This document shows positions 22,969-31,137 of a DNA stretch of 32,092 bases, one piece after another. This stretch comes from Acididesulfobacillus acetoxydans (GTDB lineage: Bacteria; Bacillota; Desulfitobacteriia; Desulfitobacteriales; Desulfitobacteriaceae). The position numbers and the translations under genes were made by a program. Every line of letters starts with the position of its first letter. The stretch's first letter is position 1. The notes under the pieces were generated by a model. The model worked only from the letters and a program-made list of their open reading frames with translations, was not told the origin of the DNA and did no database searches. The stretch lies in the NCBI RefSeq assembly GCF_900016645.1, contig NZ_CDGJ01000124.1; one strand, 5' to 3'.

Positions 22969-24684
22969 ATGCCAAACTCCGTTGATGTCGTGCTTTGTCA
23001 CTGTCAGGAAGATTCATCCGTTCGGCTGGATCTGGAACGCTTGGCCGAAAAGTTGAGCAAGAATAAAAAAATATCCCGGGTTTATGTTGTTGAACACCTT
23101 TGTTCAATGGCAGGAACTAAGAAGTTCGCTGAAATAGTTCAAAATGACCAGCCCAGTGGGTTAGTCGTGGGCGCTTGTGCCGCAGAAACACTTCATCAGC
23201 GACTCTCTCCCTGCATCAGAAAAGCAGGCCTGGGGGAGCAAACTTGCGCTACGGTTCCCTTACGCGAGTTAATCTTATGGTCTTATCGGGGAGAAAATGT
23301 TCTCCAGGCGGCTAGGGATTTAATAAAAATGGCAGTCAGCAAAATCCGGAATGGTGTAGACAGCGCAAGTAGGACCGCTAGAAGCGCCATGATAAACTAT
23401 CTAAAATGTGATAAGTGCAAACGTTGCATGGAAGAATGCCCCACTGGTGCTTACTCTCTGAATTCCGAGGGGTATCCGCAAGTCAACCAGGATTTATGCC
23501 AATGTTGCGGTATTTGTGTGGGAGGTTGCCCGATACAGTGTATTTCTTTGCCTGATCTTCGGATTGAAGAGCTCAGCAGTGAAATTCGTGCTACTAAAGG
23601 AGACGGCAGCGAAGAGCCCATAGTTATGACCTTCTGCTGTGAACCTCTCACTTACCCTGCTTTAATGAAAGAAATTGGTTTAGGCACTTCCTTGCCGCCA
23701 AACATGCGAATTATCAGAGTGCCCTGCATGGGTGCTGTCAACGCAGCTCTTATCAATGATGCCTTAGCCTCGGGTGTGGACGGCGTACTACTCTTAGGCT
23801 GTGAGCATGGCTCTTGCCAAATTCGCCAAGGCGACATCCTTGCAAAACAGCGTCTGGAAAACCTGAGAGAGACATTAACGAGAATGATGTTTGAAAATGA
23901 ACGCGCCCAATATCTGGGCTGGCCGGAGGAAAAAAGACCGGGAATATTCGTGGACCCGGAGCTATGCAACGGCTGTCTGACTTGCCGGCAAGTGTGTCCG
24001 TTTGACGCGGTTGTTCCAAGTAAGATATTGATTAAAGGCAAAGAACGACTCGTCTCTGAACGGGATCCCCAAGCCTGCCGCTCTTGCGGAATCTGTGCAG
24101 CCAACTGTCCGTCAGGAGCCTGTCAACCGAGTCACTTCAGTGATGTGCAGTTATTGAATGCCATGGATGCTCTTTGTTCAAATACCGTTAAAACTTCCGG
24201 CTCAGATACGGCCGTGTTATGCAATTGCAGCGGAAAGCTTGAACAGTATCTCGATTTTGAGCAATTAGAGGAATCTTTGTACAGGTGCGGCTTCAATCAG
24301 GTACTCGTTGAGGATCGGCTCTGCAGTGAACACGCGTGGCAAGACGTTAGGAAGAGACTAAGCACCTATCCTGCTCACGGAGTGATAGCTGCCTGTGCCA
24401 AAGATCTTTTTGGCATCCGAATGCAAAAACATCAGAAAAACGTCGGATTAGAGCCTGATCAATGGTCCTTCGTTGATCTGTGGGAGAAAACCATGATTTG
24501 TCCTTATGATCGAAGTGCGGCTGCTGAGCTGTGCTTTCAGGATGTGCTGGCGGCTTTAGCCGGCCTGCCCAGAACAAACGGCTCACAGCTCCCGGAAGAC
24601 GGTGAGGAGACTCTCTTTCAACAACAAATTGGACTTTATGCCAAAACAATACGGAGTCTAGGACCAAACCCGTTGAAACAATAG
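22969..24684 (+). CDS. HdrA-like iron-sulfur protein lacking the FAD domain, with MvhD domain and duplicated ends
   Basis: ATG 22969 follows AGGAGGAG; 571 residues. Order of parts: an HdrA N-terminal domain (1-128; VVLCHCQE, VVEHLCSMAG, LVVGACAAETLHQRLSP), a 2[4Fe-4S] domain (Cys147/150/153/157 and 177/180/183/187), an MvhD/FrhD-type domain (218-318; TFCCEP, VPCMGAV, LLGCEHGSC), a second 2[4Fe-4S] domain (Cys333/336/339/343 and 370/373/376/380), and a C-terminal domain (414-535; AVLCNCSGK, VEDRLCSEHAW, VIAACAKDLFGIRM) that repeats the N-terminal one. HdrA normally has a GxGxxG FAD domain directly after the N-terminal domain; here the chain goes straight into the ferredoxin domain. It should relay electrons from the Flx proteins to the AprB-like subunit. 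Without FAD, bifurcation at this protein is not expected. Confidence 0.82.
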   Translation: MPNSVDVVLCHCQEDSSVRLDLERLAEKLSKNKKISRVYVVEHLCSMAGTKKFAEIVQNDQPSGLVVGACAAETLHQRLSPCIRKAGLGEQTCATVPLRELILWSYRGENVLQAARDLIKMAVSKIRNGVDSASRTARSAMINYLKCDKCKRCMEECPTGAYSLNSEGYPQVNQDLCQCCGICVGGCPIQCISLPDLRIEELSSEIRATKGDGSEEPIVMTFCCEPLTYPALMKEIGLGTSLPPNMRIIRVPCMGAVNAALINDALASGVDGVLLLGCEHGSCQIRQGDILAKQRLENLRETLTRMMFENERAQYLGWPEEKRPGIFVDPELCNGCLTCRQVCPFDAVVPSKILIKGKERLVSERDPQACRSCGICAANCPSGACQPSHFSDVQLLNAMDALCSNTVKTSGSDTAVLCNCSGKLEQYLDFEQLEESLYRCGFNQVLVEDRLCSEHAWQDVRKRLSTYPAHGVIAACAKDLFGIRMQKHQKNVGLEPDQWSFVDLWEKTMICPYDRSAAAELCFQDVLAALAGLPRTNGSQLPEDGEETLFQQQIGLYAKTIRSLGPNPLKQ

Positions 24685-24726
24685 ACCGCGGAGTTCATTT
24701 GTGCTATGACGACAGGAGTGAATGAG

Positions 24727-25164
24727 ATGGAGCCTCATGTTCAAAATTCATCTGGCTGGACGCCGTTAATTATGGGCATTGTCTGTGAGCACAGTCCGTC
24801 ATCCATAGTGTCCTTGCCTGAACCCAATGACCCGAGCTATCCGGATTTTCGCTGTCTGCGAGTTCCCTGTGCCGGTAGAATTAATCCTCAATATATCTTA
24901 AGGGCCTTTCAAAAGGGGGCTGACGCAGTTTTGGTAACAGGTTGCCCTCCGGGCAAATGCCATTATCCAGGCGGGAATTATTATGCCCAGCACCGTTTGC
25001 AACTGATCACAGAGCTTCTGCAATTCATGGGAATGGAAAAAGAACGCATCCAGGTAAAATGGACAGACAGTATTGAAAGGGAAGGCTTGAGGGAAACGGT
25101 AAAACGGGTTGCACGGGAGGTCGAAAAAATGGGGCCCAATACGCTCTTTAAGGAGGAGTTATGA
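24727..25164 (+). CDS. MvhD/FlxD-like hydrogenase iron-sulfur subunit
   Basis: I prefer ATG 24727, nine bases after AGGAG, giving 145 residues; ATG 24706 would add seven. The sequence fits PF02662 (MvhD/FrhD delta subunit): PLIMGIVCEHSP at the start, LRVPCAGRINPQYILRAFQKGADAVLVTGCPPGKCHYPGGNYYAQHR and a basic helical tail. The cysteines VPC, TGC and GKC hold a [2Fe-2S] cluster in relatives. In Flx-Hdr and Mvh-Hdr complexes this subunit links the oxidoreductase to HdrA. Here it is the natural bridge to the preceding HdrA-like protein, which also has its own MvhD domain. The TGA stop overlaps the next ATG (ATGA). Confidence 0.85.
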   Translation: MEPHVQNSSGWTPLIMGIVCEHSPSSIVSLPEPNDPSYPDFRCLRVPCAGRINPQYILRAFQKGADAVLVTGCPPGKCHYPGGNYYAQHRLQLITELLQFMGMEKERIQVKWTDSIEREGLRETVKRVAREVEKMGPNTLFKEEL

Positions 25165-26105
25165 ATCAGCCGCTGATTATCGAAATGCGAACAATCGCCC
25201 AAAAGCTCCTAGCCGCTCGCACGGTGGGAACAATTATTGGCTGGGAAAAAGGAAGCCGCTGGTATCTAACCCCGCCCGCATTTATTCACAACGAAGACCA
25301 AGTGGATCGACTTTATTTTGACCGGTTTGCGGTCAATAATTTGGCAAAATATCTCCTGGACTATCGTGATTCGGATGAAAAAGTGGCGGTATTTGTTAAG
25401 GGATGCGACAGCCGGGGGATCATCCGTCTCATCCAGGACAACCAGGTGAAAAAGGAAAATATCATTGTGATTGGCCTCCCCTGTGCTGGTATGTATGATC
25501 GGGCCAAAGTGGAGGATCCTGAGAACCCCCACGATCTTCCTTTACTAAATAAATGTCTGGAGTGCAGGTACCCTAATCCTGTCTATGCGGACCGCTTGGT
25601 TGGTGAAGTATCTGTCTCCTCAGAGTCGGGACGACCTACCGGAACTTATTCCGGCTTTGCAACGGCTCAATCCGTAGGATCAAGAGCTGACCGTCGCTTT
25701 GAAGCAGTCGACACACTGAATAATTTACCATCCGGACAAAAGGCGCTTCTTTGGCAAACTTATGCTGAAAGATGTTTGCGCTGTTATGCCTGCCGTAATA
25801 TCTGTCCCGCTTGCAATTGTGCGGGATGCATCTTCGATTCCGATAGAAAGCAGTGGACGACGAAAGCTGCCCTGCAGTCTGCCAACAGCTTTTTTTTGGT
25901 GACAAGAGCCATGCATGTGGCAGAGCGCTGTGTCGAGTGCGGTGAATGCGAGCGGGTTTGTCCTGCCGGTATCCCCGTGATGAGTTTAAACCGCCTTGTA
26001 AGCAAAGAAATCAACCGCTTATGCGGGGCTTACGATGCAGGAATTGAACTGAAATCTTCCTTTCCCCTAAGTCACTTCAACCTGGCTGTAAAAGTCGGTT
26101 CCTGA
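25161..26105 (+). CDS. FlxC-like 4Fe-4S protein (FrhB/AsrA-related)
   Basis: ATG 25161 follows AAGGAGGAG and overlaps the preceding stop; 314 residues. The N-terminal half resembles coenzyme F420 hydrogenase beta / FlxC proteins (VAVFVKGCDSRGIIRLIQDNQV, GLPCAGMYD, KCLECRYPNP). The C-terminal half holds two ferredoxin motifs, RCLRCYACRNICPACNCAGC and RCVECGECERVCP. In Flx systems FlxB and FlxC pass electrons from the NADH-oxidising FlxA towards FlxD and HdrA. Nothing essential looks missing. The next gene starts 12 bases later after GAGGAG, so the subunits are probably made in equal amounts. Confidence 0.8.
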   Translation: MNQPLIIEMRTIAQKLLAARTVGTIIGWEKGSRWYLTPPAFIHNEDQVDRLYFDRFAVNNLAKYLLDYRDSDEKVAVFVKGCDSRGIIRLIQDNQVKKENIIVIGLPCAGMYDRAKVEDPENPHDLPLLNKCLECRYPNPVYADRLVGEVSVSSESGRPTGTYSGFATAQSVGSRADRRFEAVDTLNNLPSGQKALLWQTYAERCLRCYACRNICPACNCAGCIFDSDRKQWTTKAALQSANSFFLVTRAMHVAERCVECGECERVCPAGIPVMSLNRLVSKEINRLCGAYDAGIELKSSFPLSHFNLAVKVGS

Positions 26106-26117
26106 GGAGTTGCAAGA

Positions 26118-27140
26118 ATGAAGACATTAAATAAAATCAGTTTGAACTCGGCTTTAGAAATTTTTGCCTCTTATGCTCCGTTATACGTACCTGCGGGAAA
26201 TGAGACTTTCAGTGGTTTTGTACGTTATAGCACAGGACTTGAAGTTCGTTTAGACAAAAATACGAAGCTTGGTCCAAAGTCCTTGCTTTTCCCCAGAGTC
26301 GAAAATCTCTATAGCTATTCGAATCATGGAAAAGATACGGAAATATCTCCTGTTCCGAAGGAAATCGAACCAACTATCATTTTTGGCGTCCGTTCTTGTG
26401 ATCTTCAGGCCATTGTTTGTCTCGATGACGTATTTTTGAGCCAGACAAGCCGGGGTGGAATCAATGACTATAATTATCGAATTAGAAGAGGCAATGCGAT
26501 AATTGTTGCCTTAGGCTGTCTCGAGGCGGACGGGGATTGCTTCTGTCAATCGATGGGGGTTGATCCTAGTGAGCACGAACAAGCGGATCTGCAGTTATTC
26601 GACTTGGGAGAGTCCTTTGGCGTTGAGAGTCATACCGCAAAAGGGCTAAATCTAAGTCGTCTTCTCGAGAATTCCGGTCTGTTGGCAGAGAAGAAAGTAG
26701 CTAAGCCCCGGCCCGCTTCCTTTGCTTTAACCGTTGATGCTCAAGGGATAACCCACAAGCTTCAGAAAATGTTCGACCATTCGCTTTGGGACGAATTAGG
26801 GGCGAAGTGTCTGAACTGTGGGGTCTGCACTTATGTATGTCCTGCTTGCCATTGCTTTGACATTTCTGTCTGTGCCAAGGACGGTTGCAACGGGTCCACC
26901 ATTCGTCATTGGGATAGTTGCATGTTTTCACAATATACAGAAATGGCCGGGGGCCACAATCCCCGACCCGGGAAGAAAGAAAAGGTCCGCCAACGTTTTC
27001 TTCATAAGCTCAGGTATTTTCCAGAACGTTATGGCAAGTTCCTTTGTACCGGCTGTGGCCGTTGTGTAGCCTTATGTCCGGTTAATTTGGACATAACTGA
27101 GGTAATCCGACGAGTGAAGGAGGCGGAGATCGATGGCTAA
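26118..27140 (+). CDS. FlxB/AsrA-like 4Fe-4S dicluster protein
   Basis: ATG 26118 follows TGAGGAG; 340 residues. The protein matches the 4Fe-4S dicluster group that includes anaerobic sulfite reductase subunit A (AsrA, about 347 residues) and FlxB. It has an N-terminal domain with IIFGVRSCDLQAIVCLDDVF, then CFCQSMG, and two C-terminal cluster motifs KCLNCGVCTYVCPACHCFD and LCTGCGRCVALCPVN. The Asr catalytic subunit C (siroheme) is absent, so the AsrA/AsrB resemblance reflects the shared electron-input module and not sulfite reduction. Its last bases overlap the FlxA-like start by eight. Confidence 0.82.
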   Translation: MKTLNKISLNSALEIFASYAPLYVPAGNETFSGFVRYSTGLEVRLDKNTKLGPKSLLFPRVENLYSYSNHGKDTEISPVPKEIEPTIIFGVRSCDLQAIVCLDDVFLSQTSRGGINDYNYRIRRGNAIIVALGCLEADGDCFCQSMGVDPSEHEQADLQLFDLGESFGVESHTAKGLNLSRLLENSGLLAEKKVAKPRPASFALTVDAQGITHKLQKMFDHSLWDELGAKCLNCGVCTYVCPACHCFDISVCAKDGCNGSTIRHWDSCMFSQYTEMAGGHNPRPGKKEKVRQRFLHKLRYFPERYGKFLCTGCGRCVALCPVNLDITEVIRRVKEAEIDG

Positions 27141-27993
27141 CTCCCTTGACCCAGCGGCGACGGCTGATGATGTAAAGAGAATTAACGCGCTCCTTCCCGT
27201 CAAGGCAAAAATATTGCGCATTACTCAAGAAACCCCCGATGTTAAGCTTTTTAGCATTTCCACTCTTGATGAGCAGCTTCCGTTTCCGGTCTCACCAGGA
27301 CAGTTAGTCATGCTTTCCGTTTTTGGGATGGGTGAAGCAATCTTTGCCGCCAGTGCCGGGGAAAACTGCCTTGAAGTAGCTGTAAAAAGAGTTGGTATTT
27401 TGACAGAAGCCCTGCATGAGGCCAAAGCAGGGCAGACGATGGGTATTCGCGGACCTTATGGTAACGGATTTTCGCTTGATATCTTTCAGGGGAGGAACTT
27501 GCTCTTTATTGCCGGAGGAATAGGATTGGCTCCTGTTCGCTCTCTCATCAAACATGTCTTGAATCACAGGAAGGATTTTGGCCATTTGCAGTTAATCGGC
27601 GGTTTTCGTTCTCCCAAAGACTTAGTCTTTAAAAGGGAGCTCACAGAAATCTGGCCGGTAAGCGAGGATTTTGATGTCGCCATTACGGTTGATAAAGCTG
27701 AAGAAGATTGGCGAGGGCATGTGGGCTATGTTCCGGATTTGGTAAAGAAACTTAAGCCGCAACTTGACGAAACCGCTTGTATTTTATGCGGTCCTCCTGT
27801 CATGCTGAAAAACACCTTCAATGTTTTAGAGGAATTGGCTTTTTCTCCGGAAAACATTTACACAACTTTAGAAATGAGGATGAAATGTGGAATAGGCCAG
27901 TGCGGTCGGTGCAATATCGGTTCCTGTTATGTGTGTCTGGACGGCCCCGTGTTTAGTTTGGCCCAGTTAAGGGCTCTACCGGATGAGTATTGA
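27133..27993 (+). CDS. FlxA/AsrB-like FAD- and NAD(P)H-binding oxidoreductase
   Basis: ATG 27133 follows AAGGAGGCGGAG; 286 residues. An N-terminal ferredoxin-reductase-type FAD barrel (about 20-110) leads into a nucleotide-binding domain starting LLFIAGGIGLAPVRSLI, with the C-terminal ILCGPPVML. The Cys-rich end MKCGIGQCGRCNIGSCYVC carries a [2Fe-2S] cluster as in DHOD electron-transfer subunits and AsrB. The usual Arg of the RPxS flavin motif is not visible; the region reads GEAIFAAS. It is the expected entry point for NADH or NADPH electrons and the only clear flavin site apart from the AprA-like subunit. It ends the cluster, and no terminator is obvious after it. Confidence 0.87.
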   Translation: MANSLDPAATADDVKRINALLPVKAKILRITQETPDVKLFSISTLDEQLPFPVSPGQLVMLSVFGMGEAIFAASAGENCLEVAVKRVGILTEALHEAKAGQTMGIRGPYGNGFSLDIFQGRNLLFIAGGIGLAPVRSLIKHVLNHRKDFGHLQLIGGFRSPKDLVFKRELTEIWPVSEDFDVAITVDKAEEDWRGHVGYVPDLVKKLKPQLDETACILCGPPVMLKNTFNVLEELAFSPENIYTTLEMRMKCGIGQCGRCNIGSCYVCLDGPVFSLAQLRALPDEY

Positions 27994-28134
27994 GAAAGGC
28001 AGATGCCTCAATCCCTTGTACGCGAACGTTTGTAAGTTGTCGGACAGCAAAGAGCGCGATCCTTCATTTCTTCAAGTGCTGTTCCCGCTTGAAATGGTTC
28101 CCCTTACATTTTACCCCATCTTACTTTGCCCCTG

Positions 28135-28153
28135 ATGACAGTTTCGCTGTCAT
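28135..28153. other. Small hairpin ATGACAG-TTTCG-CTGTCAT in a 238-base gap
   Basis: The gap between the FlxA-like gene and the ExeA-like remnant (27994-28231) holds no gene I can support. The only structure is this perfect seven-base stem without a T run. Confidence 0.35.
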
Positions 28154-28231
28154 ACTCCATTTAAGTCATGACGCCAACAGTCAAACCAAGATTATCCATA
28201 CGTTTGCGGGCTGTGACAGCTTTCGTTGGTA

Positions 28232-28570
28232 TTACCCATTGTAAGCGGGTTTTGACCAGGTGAAATTCTCTAGACAAAGCTGTAACTGCTCGATGACGCG
28301 CTTCACCATTCGGTCATCAATAATCCGGTCACCCTTCTGGGCGCCATACATGAGGCGATGCGTACAAACTTTATTAATGAGCCGGGCGCGACCGCTGGAA
28401 AACCGGTAGATGTCGTCGATGGCTTGCTCTGAGAAAATGTCATTGTTGGCTCCCGCATACCCTAAGTGGCGTTGAATATAAGCCTCAGTATCCGTACGAT
28501 CATAGTGGGTTAATTTACACTGCGAGTCGATACGCTGGCGAATAGCGGGCGATTCGCTGCCCCATTTCGT
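28232..28570 (-). pseudogene. ExeA/TniB-like AAA ATPase of a transposon, C-terminal remnant
   Basis: The minus-strand frame from about 28570 to the TAA at 28232-28234 encodes IRQRIDSQCKLTHYDRTDTEAYIQRHL, GANNDIFSEQAIDDIYRFSSGRARLINKVCTHRLMYG and KGDRIIDDRMVKRVIEQ (shown in three pieces). This is the sensor and lid region of ExeA-type AAA ATPases that accompany integrase-type transposases. The Walker A and B parts are missing. The frame hits a stop at about 28570, where the group II intron begins, so the intron or an associated deletion removed the front half. Confidence 0.6.
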
Positions 28571-29582
28571 TTAGTGGAGGTGTTGTCCTCCCGTTCCAGT
28601 CCTTACACTGGAACGAGGCCAAGATCCGAGGATACTCTGGGGGCTCACTGGAGAGTCGGACCCTCGAATCGTCCAGTCCAGAGTTAGGTTATCTGACACG
28701 CCGCGAGGCGGTCAGAAAAGGGCCTGAGGCCGAGGAGCAGACCCGTTTTCGAATACCCAAGCGACAGTCGGTATTGGATTAGGCCGAGGTGGTCAGGCGA
28801 GACTGCGCTATGAGTTGCAGCCTGGCCGGAGACGGTCGAGCCGGGGCTAGGTAAGGAACCCCTGGGGAGATGTACATAAGTGTTTAGGCATGGGGAGGCT
28901 CTGAACAACAAAAGAGGGTTACCGAATGAGACCTCCTGCGGCTCTCCGACTAGGAGCAGGTTATAGGGAAACCGCATGCCGCAGGAGGAGTCAGCGCCGT
29001 CATAGTACCTGGATATACCAGGGAAGGACGACACCGATGAGCGCTTCGACGGAGCAACAGACGGGCCAGGTCAAACTTCAACAGGAAAACGACCAGAACC
29101 TGCAAGCAGGTACCGGACTGTCGTGACCGGAAGCCGGACAGAGAAGGGTGCGGACAGGGTAAAACCATTACACAGCGTCATAGACAAGGTATACCGCCTA
29201 ATGAATCTGCGGATAGCCAGTGCGAAGGTATGTGCCAACAAAGGAGCGGCCGGAGTCGACAAAGTGACCGTGGAAACGTGGCGAAGCAAGGAGGAGGCGC
29301 ACGTGCGTCAACTCCATGGCGAACTCTACGCGAACACGTACTGCAGTCAGCCGGTACGTCGGGTCTATATAGACAAACCGGGCACAAACAAGCAAAGGCC
29401 CCTCGGTATACCCACCCTGACGGACAGAGTATGTCAGCAGGCCGTGCTTCAAGTACTCCAGCCGACCTTTGAGGAAATCTTCTTCGAGGGAAGCCATGGC
29501 TTTCGCCCGGGAAGGAGCACCCATACGGCGAAAGAAGCCATCTTACAGTATAAGAAAGCCGGACATCGCTATGTAGATTGCC
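28571..29582 (+). mobile_element. Group II intron, 5' part, truncated
   Basis: About 550 bases of strongly structured, non-coding sequence (many short inverted repeats, for example CGTTCCAGTCCTTACACTGGAACG at 28594-28617 as a near-perfect hairpin) precede a maturase-like reverse transcriptase frame at 29123. That is the layout of a group II intron with domains I-III followed by the coding region in domain IV. The exact 5' splice site is not clear. The element is cut at about 29582 by an insertion sequence, so domains V and VI are missing here. Confidence 0.6.
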
Positions 29583-29602
29583 CTGAAAAAGTAGGTTTGT
29601 AG
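29123..29602 (+). pseudogene. Group II intron reverse transcriptase/maturase, N-terminal part
   Basis: The frame reads ADRVKPLHSVIDKVYRLMNL, ANKGAAGVDKVTVETW, then YIDKPGTNKQRPLGIPTLTDRVCQQAV and GSHGFRPGRSTHTA. These are reverse transcriptase blocks 0 to 3 of group II intron proteins. It runs as far as AGHRYVDC and then goes out of register into unrelated sequence. The catalytic YADD block, the maturase X domain and the endonuclease domain are all gone. It cannot be active. Confidence 0.75.
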
Positions 29603-30365
29603 ACCGTCTCTTGATCGCCCCCTGCGGATTTAACTACATCAGCAGGAATCCCTGTCATCGAACGGGTGTATTCCTTGCTATTTCTTAATTCATAGCAGCC
29701 AATCTTCTCAAATTGTAGGTCAGTATACCAAATCCCACCCAGATGCTGACCCCACGGTGTCCTCTGAGCAGACTCCTCCCTAGGCCATATTTGCGTTTCA
29801 AGATGCTGATGGTTCCTTCTACACCGGCACGCCATGCTTGCAGACGTCGAAACCATCTTTGTCTTTCATGGGTTTGTCGCTTCTGAGTTTTCTTGCTCTT
29901 CTTTGGGATGGATATTCGTCTTATCCCCAGTTCTGTTAAAGCTGCTTCATTCTTGCCACTGCCGTAACCAGGGTCAGTGGCGACAGCGTATGGGATCCGT
30001 CCAGTATTTTCGATGTGGCGTCTTACGGTGCCCAAGAGCAAACTTTCATCGTTGGGGTTACCTATATGAACTTGGTAATCCGTTACAAGACGGTCTTCGT
30101 TTTCTGTGATTTCGGTCTTATAGCCAAATTCCGTAGGACTCTTCAATTTGCCTTTCCGGATAGGTCTTGCGTCAGCGTCATAGAGGCTAATCACACGTTC
30201 TGGAATGTGCGTTTGTCCGCTGTTTACCATGGCGGAGGCAGGAAGGACGTGACGAGCGAAGAGGTAACATACGAAGAGAATGAGTAACCGTATAATCTGT
30301 TCTCCCCAAAAAGAGGAGACCCCGAAAGCACAACGGGAAGCCAAGATCGGCATTTGGGTGAACAA
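29583..30365 (-). pseudogene. ISNCY/IS5-like DDE transposase, N-terminally truncated, with left terminus at 29583
   Basis: The minus-strand coding part (stop at 29685, similarity starting near 30260) reads ISLYDADARPIRKGKLKSPTEFGYK, AVATDPGYGSGKNEAALTELGI and VEGTISILKRKYGLGRSLLRGHRG. It contains the second Asp and the Glu region of a DDE transposase of the ISNCY/IS5 sort. The first part of the transposase is missing: residues before PASAMVNSG are unrelated. The element's left end CCCTGAAAAAGT at 29583 has the same terminus as the tandem MITEs at 18429. I do not find the matching right end, so the element is itself broken. Confidence 0.65.
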
Positions 30366-30395
30366 CTTCTGGGTTCACGGCGGGTTACGATTCTC

Positions 30396-30815
30396 TCACT
30401 CCGGCTGGGTGTCTTTGTGCTCCCAGATTGACTTATTCTCAATGAGAGCGATAGATCTGCGTGATGGATTTTGGTCATTCAGCTCCCAGTGCCGGACAGT
30501 TTGCTCGTCTACGCCCAGATGCTTTGCGAAGCTTCGTTTGGTCATTCCCATGCACAAGCGTATTTTATGTACCTTCTCCGCAAACGTTCTTTCCGGCAAA
30601 CTGTCAAATCCGCCTAACTAGGGTAATGACACAGAAAGAGCTTTTGCAAGCCTGGTTAAGGTATCTATTGTCGGCTGATAATGCCCCTGTTCAAGTCTCG
30701 GAAGGTAAGTTTCAGCTATCCCAGCTTGCCTCGCAACAGCCGCTAAGGTAAGGTTCTTGCTGATTCGTGCGAGTCGAATGCGCTCGCCAGCGGTGTTTCC
30801 TTGCAGATTTGCCAC
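30396..30815 (-). pseudogene. XRE-family regulator with tandem HTH regions, split by an in-frame amber stop
   Basis: Two minus-strand frames in the same register, 30815 to 30618 and 30599 to 30396, form one gene. The first has a classic XRE helix-turn-helix (IRLARISKNLTLAAVARQAG, then AETYLPRLEQGHYQPTIDTL). The second has LPERTFAEKVHKIRLCMG followed by another HTH (SFAKHLGVDEQTVRHWE). Between them the code is SVSLP, TAG (30618-30620), LGGFDSL with no frame change. A TGG to TAG change at a Trp codon would explain it. Only the front 65 residues would be made unless the stop is suppressed. The start GTG 30815 is provisional; the frame is open further upstream. Confidence 0.65.
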
Positions 30816-30839
30816 ATCGACACGATGCGGGGGCAGTAC

Positions 30840-31137
30840 TTCGGTTTTTGTCCATCCAATGTTTGGGGTGCCCAGGTTGTTAACTACACGCTTGGGGATG
30901 GGCGTTTACGTTCGCTACGAACAGAAAGACTTCCCCTATTTTGTGCAATGGAAATATACGAACCTGGGCAACTACCTGGTCGCTTTGGAACTGGCCAACT
31001 GCCATGTGGAAGGCAGAGCCCGTGTGAGGGAACGCGGCACCTTGAGTTTCCTTGCTCCCTGGGAGGAGAGGAATTTCCGTCTGGAAATCGGGGTACTGGA
31101 GTCGGAAGAGGCGAAAAGATTCGAGGAGGAAGCATGA
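30840..31137 (+). pseudogene. DUF4432 / aldose 1-epimerase-like protein, C-terminal remnant
   Basis: From about 30897 the frame reads MGVYVRYEQKDFPYFVQWKY and GNYLVALELANCHVEGRARVRERGTLSFL, which matches the C-terminal part of DUF4432 (aldose 1-epimerase-like) proteins. Just before it, the family-like AQVVNYTLG lies in the next frame, so one base has probably been gained near 30893-30897. The N-terminal 250 or so residues are missing. The stop overlaps the start of the M20 remnant (ATGA), which shows the two were once an operon. Confidence 0.55.

Noticed and set aside
26118..27993. AsrAB anaerobic sulfite reductase
   Set aside because: The siroheme subunit AsrC is missing and both genes sit in an Flx-like order after FlxD- and FlxC-like genes.
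27990..28244. 84-codon plus-strand frame after the FlxA-like gene
   Set aside because: It overlaps the end of a better supported minus-strand ExeA-like remnant, is Cys/Phe/His-rich without a domain, and has no ribosome binding site.
29834..30287. Plus-strand frames of about 90 codons in the IS region
   Set aside because: They are antisense to the transposase on the minus strand, which shows clear DDE-family motifs.
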